Assembly (NCBI RefSeq): GCF_024972735.1 | Contig: NZ_CP087723.1 | Coordinates: forward strand, 310,001 to 374,000 | Source of the DNA: Halalkaliarchaeum sp. AArc-CO | GTDB lineage: Archaea > Halobacteriota > Halobacteria > Halobacteriales > Haloferacaceae | DNA: 64,000 bases | Direction of reading: 5' to 3' | Part shown: piece after piece, positions 52,484 through 61,129 of the stretch | How positions within the stretch are numbered: position 1 is the first letter of the stretch | Layout: every line of letters starts with the position of its first letter | Program-made: the position numbers and the translations under genes | Notes under the pieces: model-generated | What the model was told of the DNA's origin: nothing | The model's database searches: none | Seen by the model: the letters and a program-made list of their open reading frames with translations, nothing else

Positions 52484-53638
52484 TCAGGGGAGTCGTCCGG
52501 CGCTTTCGAGCGCCGTCAGAACGATCAGGATCACCAGAAGCGCCGAGAGGAACCCACCGAAGACGGCGTCGTAGGTGAACCCTCGTTCCACGAGTGCGCC
52601 GACGACGGAGGCGCCGCCGGCCTGGGCCAGCATCATCGACGCCGAGTAGAACGCGTACGCGCTCGCCCGGGTGGCGTCCGGCAGCGTGTCGAGCAGATAC
52701 GTGTCCATCGCGGGGAAAAGCGAGTGTATCACGAAGCCGACGACTGCGGAGACGGCGATGACGACGAACAGTCCGGACGTCATCGTCAACGCGAAGACGC
52801 TGACGAGAAACGCGGCGATGATACCCAGGATGTACGGCACGTGCGGCAGCCGATCGGCGAGCCGCCCGCTCACGAGGAACGCCGGAACGCCCGCGGCGAA
52901 AAGCACTGTGAGGAGGTTTCGCGCGACGGACTCCGGCAACCCCTTCGCGAGCATGTACTGCTCGTAGAAGTTGAACACGCCCTGCCAGACGAACCCGACC
53001 GTGCCCAGCATCGCGACGCCGGTGACGATGATCCGCCACTCCTGGCGGGCGGCACCGAAGAAGTCGCGATCCTTCGTTCCCGCTTCGGGGAGTTCGGTCC
53101 GCCGGGCGACCAGAAAGATCAGCGTCGTGATCGCCGCGGCGGCGATCCCCGTACCGTAGAAGACGAGCCGCCAGTCGTACACGACCGCGACGGAGACGAT
53201 CGGTGCCGCGAGCACGGCGGCGAGTTGGCTCGCCATCCCGTGGATCCCCAGCACTCGTCCGACCCGATCGGGGAACAGCTCGGAGACGAACGGGTTCGCC
53301 GAGACGAAGTACGCGCCAGACGCCAGCCCCATCGCGAACGCACCGGCCATCAGTGCGGGGACGCTCGCGGCGCTCGCGATGAAAAACGACGCCGCCGTGA
53401 GCACCGTCCCCGCTCCCAGCACCACGTAGTGACGCGGCACCTTCGTCAGGAGGTAGCCGGTCGGGAGCCGGGGCGAGGCGCTGCCGACCCACGCCAGGGT
53501 GACGACGAGACCGATGGTGCCCTCCCTGACGCTGAAGACGTCCATGAACTCCCCGACCAGCGGCGCGAAGACGATCCGCGCGAAGTTGACGAGGAACACC
53601 AGGCCGCACAGCGTCCCGAACAGTCGAACGCGTGACAC
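52484..53638 (-). CDS. Major facilitator superfamily transporter
   Basis: This 384-residue transporter has twelve predicted helices. The GTG start at 53638 leads into the first helix (LFGTLCGLVFLVNFARIV). Between helices 2 and 3 the motif PTGYLLTKVPRHYV is a diverged A-type loop, and LFPDRVGRVLGIHG (near residue 120) is typical of MFS drug/metabolite transporters. In the second half, GRLADRLPHVPYILG repeats the loop. No substrate can be predicted. It begins near the start of the divergent zinc-finger gene at 53728. Confidence 0.88.
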   Translation of the reverse strand: MSRVRLFGTLCGLVFLVNFARIVFAPLVGEFMDVFSVREGTIGLVVTLAWVGSASPRLPTGYLLTKVPRHYVVLGAGTVLTAASFFIASAASVPALMAGAFAMGLASGAYFVSANPFVSELFPDRVGRVLGIHGMASQLAAVLAAPIVSVAVVYDWRLVFYGTGIAAAAITTLIFLVARRTELPEAGTKDRDFFGAARQEWRIIVTGVAMLGTVGFVWQGVFNFYEQYMLAKGLPESVARNLLTVLFAAGVPAFLVSGRLADRLPHVPYILGIIAAFLVSVFALTMTSGLFVVIAVSAVVGFVIHSLFPAMDTYLLDTLPDATRASAYAFYSASMMLAQAGGASVVGALVERGFTYDAVFGGFLSALLVILIVLTALESAGRLP

Positions 53639-53727
53639 ACCTGTCGTACCGTGCCGGTGGCTACAAACCTGTTGAATCCCGACAACCGAACAGGGTATTT
53701 AACAGCCCCGGCGTCGAAGCCCCCCAC

Positions 53728-53898
53728 ATGAAGTCGACGCGCAAAGGGCTCCGGGACGGGGAACTGTTCAAGGACAACTACGAACGGCTCAAGTGTGCAG
53801 ACTGCGAGGAGGTGCTGGATCGGCGGGACGATCCCGACGAGCTGTTCGACGTCAGGACCTGTTCGGAGTGCGGGCGGGCCTGGAAGGACATTCGCTGA
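53728..53898 (+). CDS. HVO_0758-type zinc-finger protein
   Basis: This 56-residue protein opens MKSTRKGLRDGELFKDNYER. Zinc ligands are Cys23-x2-Cys26 (KCADCEEVL) and Cys45-x2-Cys48 (TCSECGRAW), with the RRDDPDELFDVR segment between them. It closely matches the haloarchaeal HVO_0758 zinc-finger family as I remember it. These small proteins probably bind nucleic acid or protein partners, but the role is not known. The ATG at 53728 is preferred over earlier in-frame starts. Confidence 0.88.
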   Translation: MKSTRKGLRDGELFKDNYERLKCADCEEVLDRRDDPDELFDVRTCSECGRAWKDIR

Positions 53899-53939
53899 GC
53901 GCTCCGGTCCCCGACCGTCTCCCGTTTTCTCCGCCGTTT

Positions 53940-55049
53940 TCAGTCCGTCTCGGGTTCCGGATCCGTCCGGATCGTCCCGGTCGCCGCGTCGACGACGGCC
54001 GACGGCGACAGCGTCGTGTCCGTCCACGCCGGCAGGCGCGTGTCAGATCCCGGCGGACTGATGCTGTCGGCGTACGTTCGGCTCTGCTCGCGTTCGGCGT
54101 CGCGGTCGTACGATAGCCCGTTGAACCCGGCGTCGGCAGCGTACTGCTCGACGAGGCGATCGGCCGCATCGCGGTATGCCGACGCAAGCGTGGCGTAGTC
54201 GACGTCGACGCCGTGGTCCTCCAGGGTGCGAAACAGCGCCGTGCCCACCTCGCCTGCCATCGTCGACAGCCCGCGATCCCCGGTCACCGGATGGTGGTCG
54301 TGTCTGTGAAACCCCAGATCGACCTGAGCGCTGTGGCGCGTGCCGGCCGCGTCGAACACCTCGCCGAGCAGCCCGATTTCGAGTCCCCAGCGACGCTGGA
54401 GTCGCACCCGCCGGGCCAGGTCGGCGGTGAGGGCGACCTCGCCGGCGAGCGGATACCGGAACGCAGCGAGATATCGGACGAACGGGTGGTGGTGTCGCGT
54501 CTCGAGTGCCCTGATAAGGGGAGAGACGAACAGTCGGGTCAACCGTCCGTACAGCCGACCGTCCTCGACGCGTGCGTAGTAGCCTTTCGCGAACGCGTAC
54601 CCTATCGAGAGCGGGAACAGAAGCCGGGGGACGTGTTCCCGGGTGTACGTCGTCGCGTCGGCGTCGTGGAGTACGACGTATTCGGCCCGGGAGGCCGCGA
54701 CGCCGAGTCCGAGCCACACGTCCCGCCCCTTCCCGTGCTCCCCGTCGACACCGTGCTCTGCGAGCGTGGACTCGAGGGCGTCGGCGCCACACCACAGCAC
54801 CGTCACCGACAGGTCGAACGACCGGACCCACGTCCGGAACCGCTCGACGACGCCGCCCGGCGCCCGCAACGGAACCACGACCTCGGCGGGGTCGATCGCC
54901 GACAGGGCCGCGAAGACGTGTTCGGGGGTCACCGACTCGATCCGGTCGCCGGCGATCGGGACGACGACGGCGGACTCTGCCACCGGCGCGTCGGGCGTCG
55001 AATCGGCGAGATCGTGCAGGGTTGTGACCCGTTCCTGTGTGTAGTCCAT
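53940..55049 (-). CDS. Glycosyltransferase, glucosyl-3-phosphoglycerate synthase-like
   Basis: This 369-residue GT-A enzyme of the family 81/GpgS type shows VVPIAGDRIE near 28, ESVTPEHVFAALSAIDPAEV near 40-60, the metal-binding LHDADATTY near 145 and the FAKGYYARVEDGRLYGRLTR block near 175-195 typical of GpgS-like proteins. These make glucosyl-3-phosphoglycerate, a solute or lipid precursor, in other microbes. A related halophile function is inferred only. The ATG overlaps the dihydropteroate-synthase-like gene's stop in TGATG, so they are co-translated. Confidence 0.82.
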   Translation of the reverse strand: MDYTQERVTTLHDLADSTPDAPVAESAVVVPIAGDRIESVTPEHVFAALSAIDPAEVVVPLRAPGGVVERFRTWVRSFDLSVTVLWCGADALESTLAEHGVDGEHGKGRDVWLGLGVAASRAEYVVLHDADATTYTREHVPRLLFPLSIGYAFAKGYYARVEDGRLYGRLTRLFVSPLIRALETRHHHPFVRYLAAFRYPLAGEVALTADLARRVRLQRRWGLEIGLLGEVFDAAGTRHSAQVDLGFHRHDHHPVTGDRGLSTMAGEVGTALFRTLEDHGVDVDYATLASAYRDAADRLVEQYAADAGFNGLSYDRDAEREQSRTYADSISPPGSDTRLPAWTDTTLSPSAVVDAATGTIRTDPEPETD

Positions 55050-55972
55050 CAGTCGGTTCCTGCTCCCGGTTCTTCGAGTGCCGTGTTCGGATGCGTCCCC
55101 CCACCCGGATCGCGCTCCCCGAACTCGTGGCCGATCACCGCTGCGTCGCGGGTCTCGGCCACGTCGTGTGTTCGGACGACGTCCGCCCCCCGTTCGACGG
55201 CCATCGACGTCGCCGCCAGGCTCACCGGAAGCGCCTCCTCGGTCGATCGATCCGCGAGATGTCGGAGGAAGTTCTTGCGGTTGATCGACACCAGCATCGG
55301 TCGCTCGAGCCCCCGGAACTGTCGGAGACGGCGGAACGTCTCCCGGTCGTCCTCGATCGTCTTCTTCTCGCTCCAGCCGCCGAACGCGGGATCGACGATG
55401 GTCTTGTCGGTTAGCCCGTTCTGTTGTAACGCCTCGTACACCCGGTCGACGTAGTCGGCCTCTCTCGCCCACTCCGGCGACCGCGCACGCGCCCAGTCGA
55501 CGTCGGTGACGGCCCCCGGACGGGCGAGGTCGGGGGGGCTCGCCATCTTGCAGACGGCGACGTCGTGTTCGCGACACACCGTCGGCATCTCCGGGTCGGC
55601 GAAGCCACAGACGTCGTTGACCATGTCGAACCCCCGATTCAGGGCGGCGTCGGCCACCTCGGCGTAGCGGGTCTCGATCGAGAAGACGGCGTCGCCGCTC
55701 ACCGATTCGATCGCCTCGAGGGCGACGTCGAGCCGATCGAGTTCCTCCTTCGCCGTGAGAACGTCGAACCGCTTGTTCGCCGACTCGAGCCCCACGTCGA
55801 CGATGTCGGCTCCCTCGTCGATCAGCTGTTCGTCCACGTACGTGGCCGCCTCCCCTGGATCGTCGTGAACGGAGGGGTCGTACGGCGACTCGTCGCTCAC
55901 GTTCAACACGCCCATGATCCGCGGTGGATACCCGTCGCCGATCGGCAGTCCGGCCGCGTGGACCGTTCGCAT
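55049..55972 (-). CDS. Dihydropteroate synthase-like protein
   Basis: This is a 307-residue TIM-barrel protein of the dihydropteroate synthase superfamily (MGVLNVSDESPYDP near 20-33, DEGADIVDVGLESANKR near 52-68, NDVCGFAD near 118, VSINRKNFLRHL near 225). Classical DHPS condenses 4-aminobenzoate with a pterin diphosphate for folate. Some motifs are altered here: the usual GGESTRP loop reads GLESANK, so substrate use may differ. Its stop overlaps the GT start by one base, suggesting a shared pathway or simple co-expression. Confidence 0.78.
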   Translation of the reverse strand: MRTVHAAGLPIGDGYPPRIMGVLNVSDESPYDPSVHDDPGEAATYVDEQLIDEGADIVDVGLESANKRFDVLTAKEELDRLDVALEAIESVSGDAVFSIETRYAEVADAALNRGFDMVNDVCGFADPEMPTVCREHDVAVCKMASPPDLARPGAVTDVDWARARSPEWAREADYVDRVYEALQQNGLTDKTIVDPAFGGWSEKKTIEDDRETFRRLRQFRGLERPMLVSINRKNFLRHLADRSTEEALPVSLAATSMAVERGADVVRTHDVAETRDAAVIGHEFGERDPGGGTHPNTALEEPGAGTD

Positions 55973-56090
55973 GAGTGGTACGTGGTAACGAACGGATTAA
56001 GTGTTGACGATCCGGTGTATCCCGGCGGTCGGAAACACGCCGACGCGACCGGGGGTTTATCAGTGATGCCGAACCAGCCGGCCCCGGGTC

Positions 56091-56492
56091 ATGTCGACAC
56101 ACGAAAACGGCTCGGGAAGCGTCGCCGAACGCGACCGGGCCGAGGCCGGGATCGACGAGTTGGCTGCCGAAATCGAGACACTGGAGTCCCGTGTGGCCGA
56201 ACTCGAGGCGGCCACCGAGGCGCTTCGGGGGTACGCCGGGAGCGTTCGAAGCGTCAACCGGGCCGTCGAGCGCCGGGCGGATCGGGCCCTCGCGACCGTC
56301 GAACGGCTTCGACGCCGGCTCGACGGGGAACCGTCGGACGTCGACGTGGGAGCACCGACCGTCGCCGGCGAACCCGAGCCGATCGAGCGCCCCCGAACCG
56401 ACCGAACCGACCGAACCGACCGAACCGACCGAACCGACCGAACCGACCGAACCGACCGAACCGACCGAACCGACCGAACCGGCGAGCCGTGA
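56091..56492 (+). CDS. Coiled-coil protein with 9-bp-repeat tail
   Basis: This 133-residue protein (MSTHENGSGSVAERDRAEAG) is a single coiled coil at ~18-80 (LAAEIETLESRVAELEAATE), then an acidic spacer and a tail of repeated TDR triplets (~102-130) encoded by ten near-identical 9-bp units. I recall this as a haloarchaeal family seen beside a membrane-anchored partner (DUF7310-like), but I have no function for it. The next gene starts five bases after the stop. Confidence 0.72.
   Translation: MSTHENGSGSVAERDRAEAGIDELAAEIETLESRVAELEAATEALRGYAGSVRSVNRAVERRADRALATVERLRRRLDGEPSDVDVGAPTVAGEPEPIERPRTDRTDRTDRTDRTDRTDRTDRTDRTDRTGEP
56393..56480. repeat. 9-bp tandem repeat (CCGAACCGA)n
   Basis: About 9.8 copies of CCGAACCGA run through the 3' end of the coiled-coil gene. 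The unit is a multiple of three, so copy-number change does not shift the frame. All three plus-strand frames and the minus frames are open through it. Units are perfect or nearly so, implying recent expansion. Confidence 0.93.
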
Positions 56493-56496
56493 TCCC

Positions 56497-56970
56497 GTGA
56501 TCCGGCCCGCGGTTTCGATCGTGCTCGCGGTCGTGCTGGTAGGGGTCGCAACGGGGGCGCTTTCGGCCACGGAGACGGAACGCTCTGTGACGCACGTCGA
56601 GGGTGAGATCGACCGTCTCGAGCGCGCCGCCGCCGACCTCGTGGCGTCCTCGACGGCGGTAGCGGGGATCGACAGTGCCGGGCGAGTTCCGGTGACGGTG
56701 ACAGTCCCGGACAGCGGGATCTCGAGCGCCCGGATCGACCGTGTTCGGCTCGGCTGTCCGGTTTCGGTTCCGTCCGAGGAGTGTCCGCCGTGGCAGGCGA
56801 GCTACCGCCTTCCGGACGGGACTGCCCGGCAGCTATCGGTCGACGGTCCTCGCCTCAGAACGGCCGATGGGCCGCTCGTGTTCGGTCCCGGAAAACACCG
56901 GCTGTCACTCGTGTACGTTCGGACCGAGGACGATCGGCCCGCCGTGATCGTCAGCCGTCGCGGCGCCTAG
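56497..56970 (+). CDS. Membrane-anchored haloarchaeal protein
   Basis: This 157-residue protein has one N-terminal hydrophobic helix (~2-25, IRPAVSIVLAVVLVGVATGAL) and an acidic, beta-rich extracytoplasmic domain. I recall it as a haloarchaeal family of unknown function (DUF7311-like) adjacent to coiled-coil partners. The GTG at 56497 is preferred because it directly precedes the helix; the frame upstream is only the repeat tract. Helix position and size look pilin-like, but there is no class III signal motif. It is convergent with the TRAM gene (4-bp overlap). Confidence 0.7.
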   Translation: MIRPAVSIVLAVVLVGVATGALSATETERSVTHVEGEIDRLERAAADLVASSTAVAGIDSAGRVPVTVTVPDSGISSARIDRVRLGCPVSVPSEECPPWQASYRLPDGTARQLSVDGPRLRTADGPLVFGPGKHRLSLVYVRTEDDRPAVIVSRRGA

Positions 56971-57368
56971 AGGTCCTCTTCGATGACCTCGCCGACCGCG
57001 AAGTTCGACTTCACCTCGGTCACTTCGATCTTGACGCGCTCGCCGACGTCGGCCCCGGGGACGATGATGACGTAGCCCCGTTCGACGCGGGCGATCCCGT
57101 CGCCTTGTTTGCCGAGATCCTCGATTTCGACGTACCGGATTTCGCCGGGTTCGACGGGCGGCTGCGGGCCGTCGTCGTGGTCGGCAGCCGCGGACTCGGA
57201 CGGTTCGTCGGTTTCTGCCTGTCCGGCGATCAGCGCGACCCGGTAGGTCTCCCCCGCCGAGAGCGACCCGGTCTCGATCTCGCGACGGGGCACCTCGACG
57301 ACGTAGCTGTCTCCCTTCTCGCGCAGTTCAGCACTGAACAGACAAAGCAGGTTATCGGAGATTTCCAT
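56967..57368 (-). CDS. TRAM domain RNA-binding protein
   Basis: This 133-residue protein has a TRAM domain at ~78-133 (EIEDLGKQGDGIARVERGYVIIVPGADVGERVKIEVTEVK, in shorter pieces) that binds RNA and is shared with MiaB/RumA methylases. The first ~45 residues form a small beta segment and an acidic linker follows. Such proteins occur singly in haloarchaea and may act as RNA chaperones. The ATG at 57368 begins MEISDNLLCLFSAELR. It is divergent from nothing close; moeA ends ~100 bp further on. Confidence 0.9.
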   Translation of the reverse strand: MEISDNLLCLFSAELREKGDSYVVEVPRREIETGSLSAGETYRVALIAGQAETDEPSESAAADHDDGPQPPVEPGEIRYVEIEDLGKQGDGIARVERGYVIIVPGADVGERVKIEVTEVKSNFAVGEVIEEDL

Positions 57369-57470
57369 AGCAGACCTCTACCGTTCGCGTGGGCATCGTT
57401 CCTAATAGTTGTACCGCCGCAAACCCGGGCGGGCGCCCCGGAAAAACCGGGCGGGCGCCCCGTTTTCCGG

Positions 57471-59408
57471 TCACGAATCGTCCGCGGATTCGAACCCGTC
57501 GAGACCGGCCAGGTGATCCTCACCCGTCAGGGCAGATTCGAGACGGACGACGCTCGGCTTTTCGGTTCGCTCGGGGTTCGCACGGACGCGGACCTCCTGG
57601 ATCCCGATCGGAACGAACCCGAGCCCCAGTTCCGTCGCGGTCGCCCGGAGGCCGATCCCGACGTCGGCGTCGCCGGCGGCGACCGCACGGGCCGGGCTCT
57701 CGAACGCCCGCGATTCGAGGGTGAACCCGTCGATTTCGTCGATGGCCTCCTCGCTGTCGAACCCCCGCTCGCCGGCGAGGGTGTCGATCTCGGCCTCGAG
57801 AGCGGTTCGCAGTCCGGAGTCGCTCGTCCGGTTGCGGAACGCGAGGTCCCGATCGAGCAGGTCACCGAGCCCCCGTACATCGTCCGGGTTGTCCTGCGGG
57901 ACGATCAGCCCCCACTCCCGCGTCCACCCGCCGAGCTCGACCGCGTCGACCGATCGGCGCACCGGGCCGGCGGTGACGACCACGTCCGGAAGCCCGTCCC
58001 GGAGCCGCCGGAGACCCTCCCGCGTGCCGACCGGGAGGTACCGCGGCCGGTCGAGCTCGTCGAGCAGCCGGTTGAGCGCGGGATCGTCCTCCCCGACGCC
58101 CAGAAGTGTCGGCGGGCGGACGTCCGGGGAGAACAGCTCTACCTCGACGCGCTCGCCGGCATCAAGGTAGTCGGTATCCGGGTCGATCGCGACCACGCCG
58201 TCGGCCTCGACGAGGCTCGTCGTCGCCCCCGAGCCCTTGTCGACCGGATAGACGAGCGGTTCACTCTCTTCGGCCGCGGGTTCTGTGGATCCCTCGACAT
58301 CCAGAAGTCCGACCGGGAGGAACCGGAGCCGCCCCTCGCCGTGGCGCTGTTCGACGGCCATCCGGCCGGTGACGGTCGCGGTCTCGGGTTCCGGGATGCC
58401 GGCGGCCTCGCGCAGGGCCGGCGCGAGGAACGTCCGGAAGATGGTAAGCGCGGACACGGGGTAGCCCGGGAGGCCGACGTACGCGGATTCACCGCCGTCT
58501 TTGCGGTCCAGCCGCCCGACGAGCATCGGCTTGCCGGGCTTGACTGCGACGCCGTGCAACAGGAGTTCTCCCCGCCGTTCAATCACCCGATAGATGACGT
58601 CGACGGCACTCGCCGAGGTCGATCCCGAGGAAACGACGAGGTCACACTCGTCGGCCGCCTGCGAGAGCAACCGTTCCATCTCCTCGTCGTCGTCGCCGAC
58701 GTTGGGGTATAGCTTTGCGGTCCCGCCCGCTTCCTCGACGGCCGTAGCGATCGTGTAGCTGTTGACGTCGTAAATCTCCCCCCGATCGTCGTTCAGCGGT
58801 TCGCCCGGCCGGACGAGCTCGTCGCCGGTCGAGACGATCCCGACGGTCGGCCGACCCCGGACAGGAACTTCCTCGACGCCCAGCGCCGACAGCAGGCCGA
58901 TCTCCCGGGGGGTGAGCCGCGTCCCCGGGCCGAGCGCACGGGCGCCGGCGGCGATGTCCGCGCCAGCGAGCATCACGTGGTCGCCCGGTGCGACGGCGGT
59001 CCTGACCGCGATCCCGTCGCCGCCGTCCACCGGATCCGTGCGCTCGACCATCACGACGGCGTCGGCACCCGGGGGCATCACCGCCCCGGTGGAGATCTCG
59101 ACGCAGGTTCCCGGATCGACGGTCGCGTCCGGCTCCTCGCCGGCGTGGATCTCGCCCACGAGATCGAGCACCGCCGGGGCCGCCTCGTCCGCGCCGAAGG
59201 TGTCGCGCGCTCGGACCGCGTAGCCGTCCATCGACGCCCGGTCGAACCCCGGGACGTCGCGTCCGGCGTCGATCCGTTCGGCGAGCACCCGTCCCCGGGC
59301 CTCCGTGAGGGGGACCGATTCCGGATCGCCCGTCAACTCGAGCGACGCGATCGCTTCCCTCGCCTCCTCCGGGGTGGCGAGATCGCGGAACTGCTTTCGG
59401 TCGCTCAC
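57471..59408 (-). CDS. moeA: MoeA-type molybdopterin molybdotransferase with C-terminal periplasmic-binding-like domain
   Basis: MoeA inserts molybdenum or tungsten into adenylylated molybdopterin. The 645-residue protein starts with GTG 59408. The N-terminal ~400 residues show PGFDRASMDGYAVRA (~55-70), GTRLTPREIGLL, VSTGDELVRPG and SSGSTSASAVD motifs of MoeA. The C-terminal ~230 residues (from ~415) belong to the PBP-like type found in LysR-substrate and molybdate-binding proteins (NRLLDELDRPRYLPVGTREG, DVVVTAGPVRRS). The GTG overlaps the stop of the second moeA, forming GTGA coupling. The fused domain may sense molybdate or tungstate. Confidence 0.92.
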   Translation of the reverse strand: MSDRKQFRDLATPEEAREAIASLELTGDPESVPLTEARGRVLAERIDAGRDVPGFDRASMDGYAVRARDTFGADEAAPAVLDLVGEIHAGEEPDATVDPGTCVEISTGAVMPPGADAVVMVERTDPVDGGDGIAVRTAVAPGDHVMLAGADIAAGARALGPGTRLTPREIGLLSALGVEEVPVRGRPTVGIVSTGDELVRPGEPLNDDRGEIYDVNSYTIATAVEEAGGTAKLYPNVGDDDEEMERLLSQAADECDLVVSSGSTSASAVDVIYRVIERRGELLLHGVAVKPGKPMLVGRLDRKDGGESAYVGLPGYPVSALTIFRTFLAPALREAAGIPEPETATVTGRMAVEQRHGEGRLRFLPVGLLDVEGSTEPAAEESEPLVYPVDKGSGATTSLVEADGVVAIDPDTDYLDAGERVEVELFSPDVRPPTLLGVGEDDPALNRLLDELDRPRYLPVGTREGLRRLRDGLPDVVVTAGPVRRSVDAVELGGWTREWGLIVPQDNPDDVRGLGDLLDRDLAFRNRTSDSGLRTALEAEIDTLAGERGFDSEEAIDEIDGFTLESRAFESPARAVAAGDADVGIGLRATATELGLGFVPIGIQEVRVRANPERTEKPSVVRLESALTGEDHLAGLDGFESADDS

Positions 59409-60679
59409 TGTGATCCCTCCCACACCTCGACGGGGACGGTCTCGCCGGCGTCGAATCCCTCCAGCGGTTCCGGGACGACGACCCAGCCGTCGGCAAGGGC
59501 AACCGACGAGAGCACCCCCGACCCCGAGGCACGGGTGGGCGTCGCCACGAGCGAGGGTTTCTCGCCGTCAGCACCCTCGTCGTCGCCGGCGTTCGCGTCG
59601 TCCGACTCCAGTCGAACCCGGGCGAACGTCCGGGTGCCGGGTTCGCTGGGGATTTTGCGCGTCAGGCGCGCGGTTCGGGTCGGGTGTGGCGGTAGCGGCA
59701 TCCCGCCGACGTCCTTGAGCACCGGTCGGAGGAACTGCACGGCGTTAACGATGCAGGCGACGGGGTAGCCGGGGAGCATCACGACCGGCGTGTCTTCGAC
59801 CGCGCCCAGCGCGACCGGATGTCCCGGCTTGAGCGCGACGCCGTGGACCAGCAGCTCGCCGAGTCCGTCGACGACGTCGGGAACCAGGTCGCGTTCCCCC
59901 ACCGACGAGCCGCCGGTGGTGACGACGATGTCGTGGTCCAGGTCGCGTTCGATCGCGTTTTCGAGGGCGTCCTCGTCGTCGGTGACGATCTCTCGATACG
60001 TGGCGTCACTACCCCACCGTTCGGCGAGCCGTGTGACCGTGAGACCGTTCGTCTCGATCACCTCGCCCGGTCCGGGGTCCGACTGCACGAGCTCTTCGCC
60101 GGTCGGGAGAACGGCGACGGTCGGGCGTTCGTAGACAGTGAGCTCCTCCAGCCCGACGGACTTGAGCAGGCCGAGATCGGACGGGCGGAGCCGGTGGCCC
60201 GGCTCGTAGAGGGTCTGTCCTTCTGCGACGTCTTCGCCGGCGTCGCCGACGTTTTCCCCCTCCGCGACGGCGTCGAACACCTCGAGTTCCTCGAGTTCGT
60301 CGTCGCTGCCGTCGATCTCCTCGACCTGTTCGATCATCACGACTGCGTCGGCGCCCGACGGGAGGTCGCTGCCGGTGTGAACTCGCGCGGCTTCCTCGGG
60401 ACCGACCCGGCCGTCGGTCGGACGGAGGACGCTCGGAGAGCGTTCCGAGGCGCCGAAGGTGTCACGCGCCCGGACCGCGTAGCCGTCCATTGCTGCCCGG
60501 TCGTAGCCGGGGACGGGGTTGGGCGCCGCGATCGTCTCGGCGACGGTCCGTCCGTCGGCGTCGGCGACGGCGACGCGTTCCGTGCGGCCGTGTGGTTCCA
60601 CAACCTCCCGGATCGAATAGAGAGCGTCTGCGACCCGGGTGCGATGTTTGAACCCGGACTCCTGTCGGTCGGTGGTCAT
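59405..60679 (-). CDS. moeA: Second MoeA paralogue
   Basis: This 424-residue molybdopterin molybdotransferase lacks the fused binding domain. It shows PGYDRAAMDGYAVRA (~60-74), VLPTGEELVQSDPGPGE near 195, TTGGSSVGERDLVPDVVDGL near 250 and HPVALGAVEDTP near 290. It is translationally coupled to the larger paralogue by a 4-bp overlap. Two MoeA proteins per genome are common in archaea and have been linked to separate use of molybdenum and tungsten; which does which cannot be told here. No moaA-E or moeB gene is in the window. Confidence 0.93.
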   Translation of the reverse strand: MTTDRQESGFKHRTRVADALYSIREVVEPHGRTERVAVADADGRTVAETIAAPNPVPGYDRAAMDGYAVRARDTFGASERSPSVLRPTDGRVGPEEAARVHTGSDLPSGADAVVMIEQVEEIDGSDDELEELEVFDAVAEGENVGDAGEDVAEGQTLYEPGHRLRPSDLGLLKSVGLEELTVYERPTVAVLPTGEELVQSDPGPGEVIETNGLTVTRLAERWGSDATYREIVTDDEDALENAIERDLDHDIVVTTGGSSVGERDLVPDVVDGLGELLVHGVALKPGHPVALGAVEDTPVVMLPGYPVACIVNAVQFLRPVLKDVGGMPLPPHPTRTARLTRKIPSEPGTRTFARVRLESDDANAGDDEGADGEKPSLVATPTRASGSGVLSSVALADGWVVVPEPLEGFDAGETVPVEVWEGSQ

Positions 60680-60733
60680 ACACGTGGGTTTGTCGCGGCC
60701 GGTATAAGGCTGGCCGGTTCGTGGCCTCTTTGG

Positions 60734-61117
60734 TCAGTGGTTTCCTTCGCCCCGTGGCTGGACCCGGATCGAGCTTCCGAAGTACTTGTGAAGCGTCTCC
60801 TCGACCGATTCGGCGTTGAACGTCTCGAGGTGCCGTCCGATCTCCGCCTCTAGCGCTTCGCGATACGCCGCGTCGCACTCGAACTCCCGGAAGCTCACGC
60901 TCTCCACTGGGAGGCCGAGCCAGTCACTCGCGAGCTCACGGGCGTATGCGTCGTCGTTCACCTCACCTCGCCACAGCGCGTTCCGGAAGAACAGCCAGCC
61001 GTTGGCGCCCGGCGGCTCCGCCGGCAGGCGAACGACCGTCTCGAACGTCTCCGGCTCCGTCCGCACCCGCCGGGCGTCGAGTCGAAACCGAACCCGGAAG
61101 ACGTACTCGGCGTGCAT
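60734..61117 (-). CDS. LWR-salt protein
   Basis: This 127-residue haloarchaeal protein contains the NALWRGEVNDDAYA signature (~46-59) after which the family is named. It also has an FRVRFRLDARRVR start and helical C-terminus (EIGRHLETFNAESVEETLHK). It is known only from salt-loving archaea and has no assigned function. The ATG at 61117 lies 12 bp downstream of the pterin dehydratase stop on the same strand, so the two are probably co-transcribed. Confidence 0.85.
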   Translation of the reverse strand: MHAEYVFRVRFRLDARRVRTEPETFETVVRLPAEPPGANGWLFFRNALWRGEVNDDAYARELASDWLGLPVESVSFREFECDAAYREALEAEIGRHLETFNAESVEETLHKYFGSSIRVQPRGEGNH

Positions 61118-61129
61118 CGCTCGTGGGGT

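Noticed and set aside
56393-56480. Repeat array considered as a CRISPR or a phase-variation tract
   Set aside because: There are no spacers, and 9-bp steps cannot switch the reading frame.
53940-56570. An 876-codon minus-strand frame fusing the glycosyltransferase to upstream sequence
   Set aside because: The extra part contains the antisense of the 9-bp repeat (VGS triplets) and antisense of the dihydropteroate-synthase-like gene. The glycosyltransferase begins at 55049.
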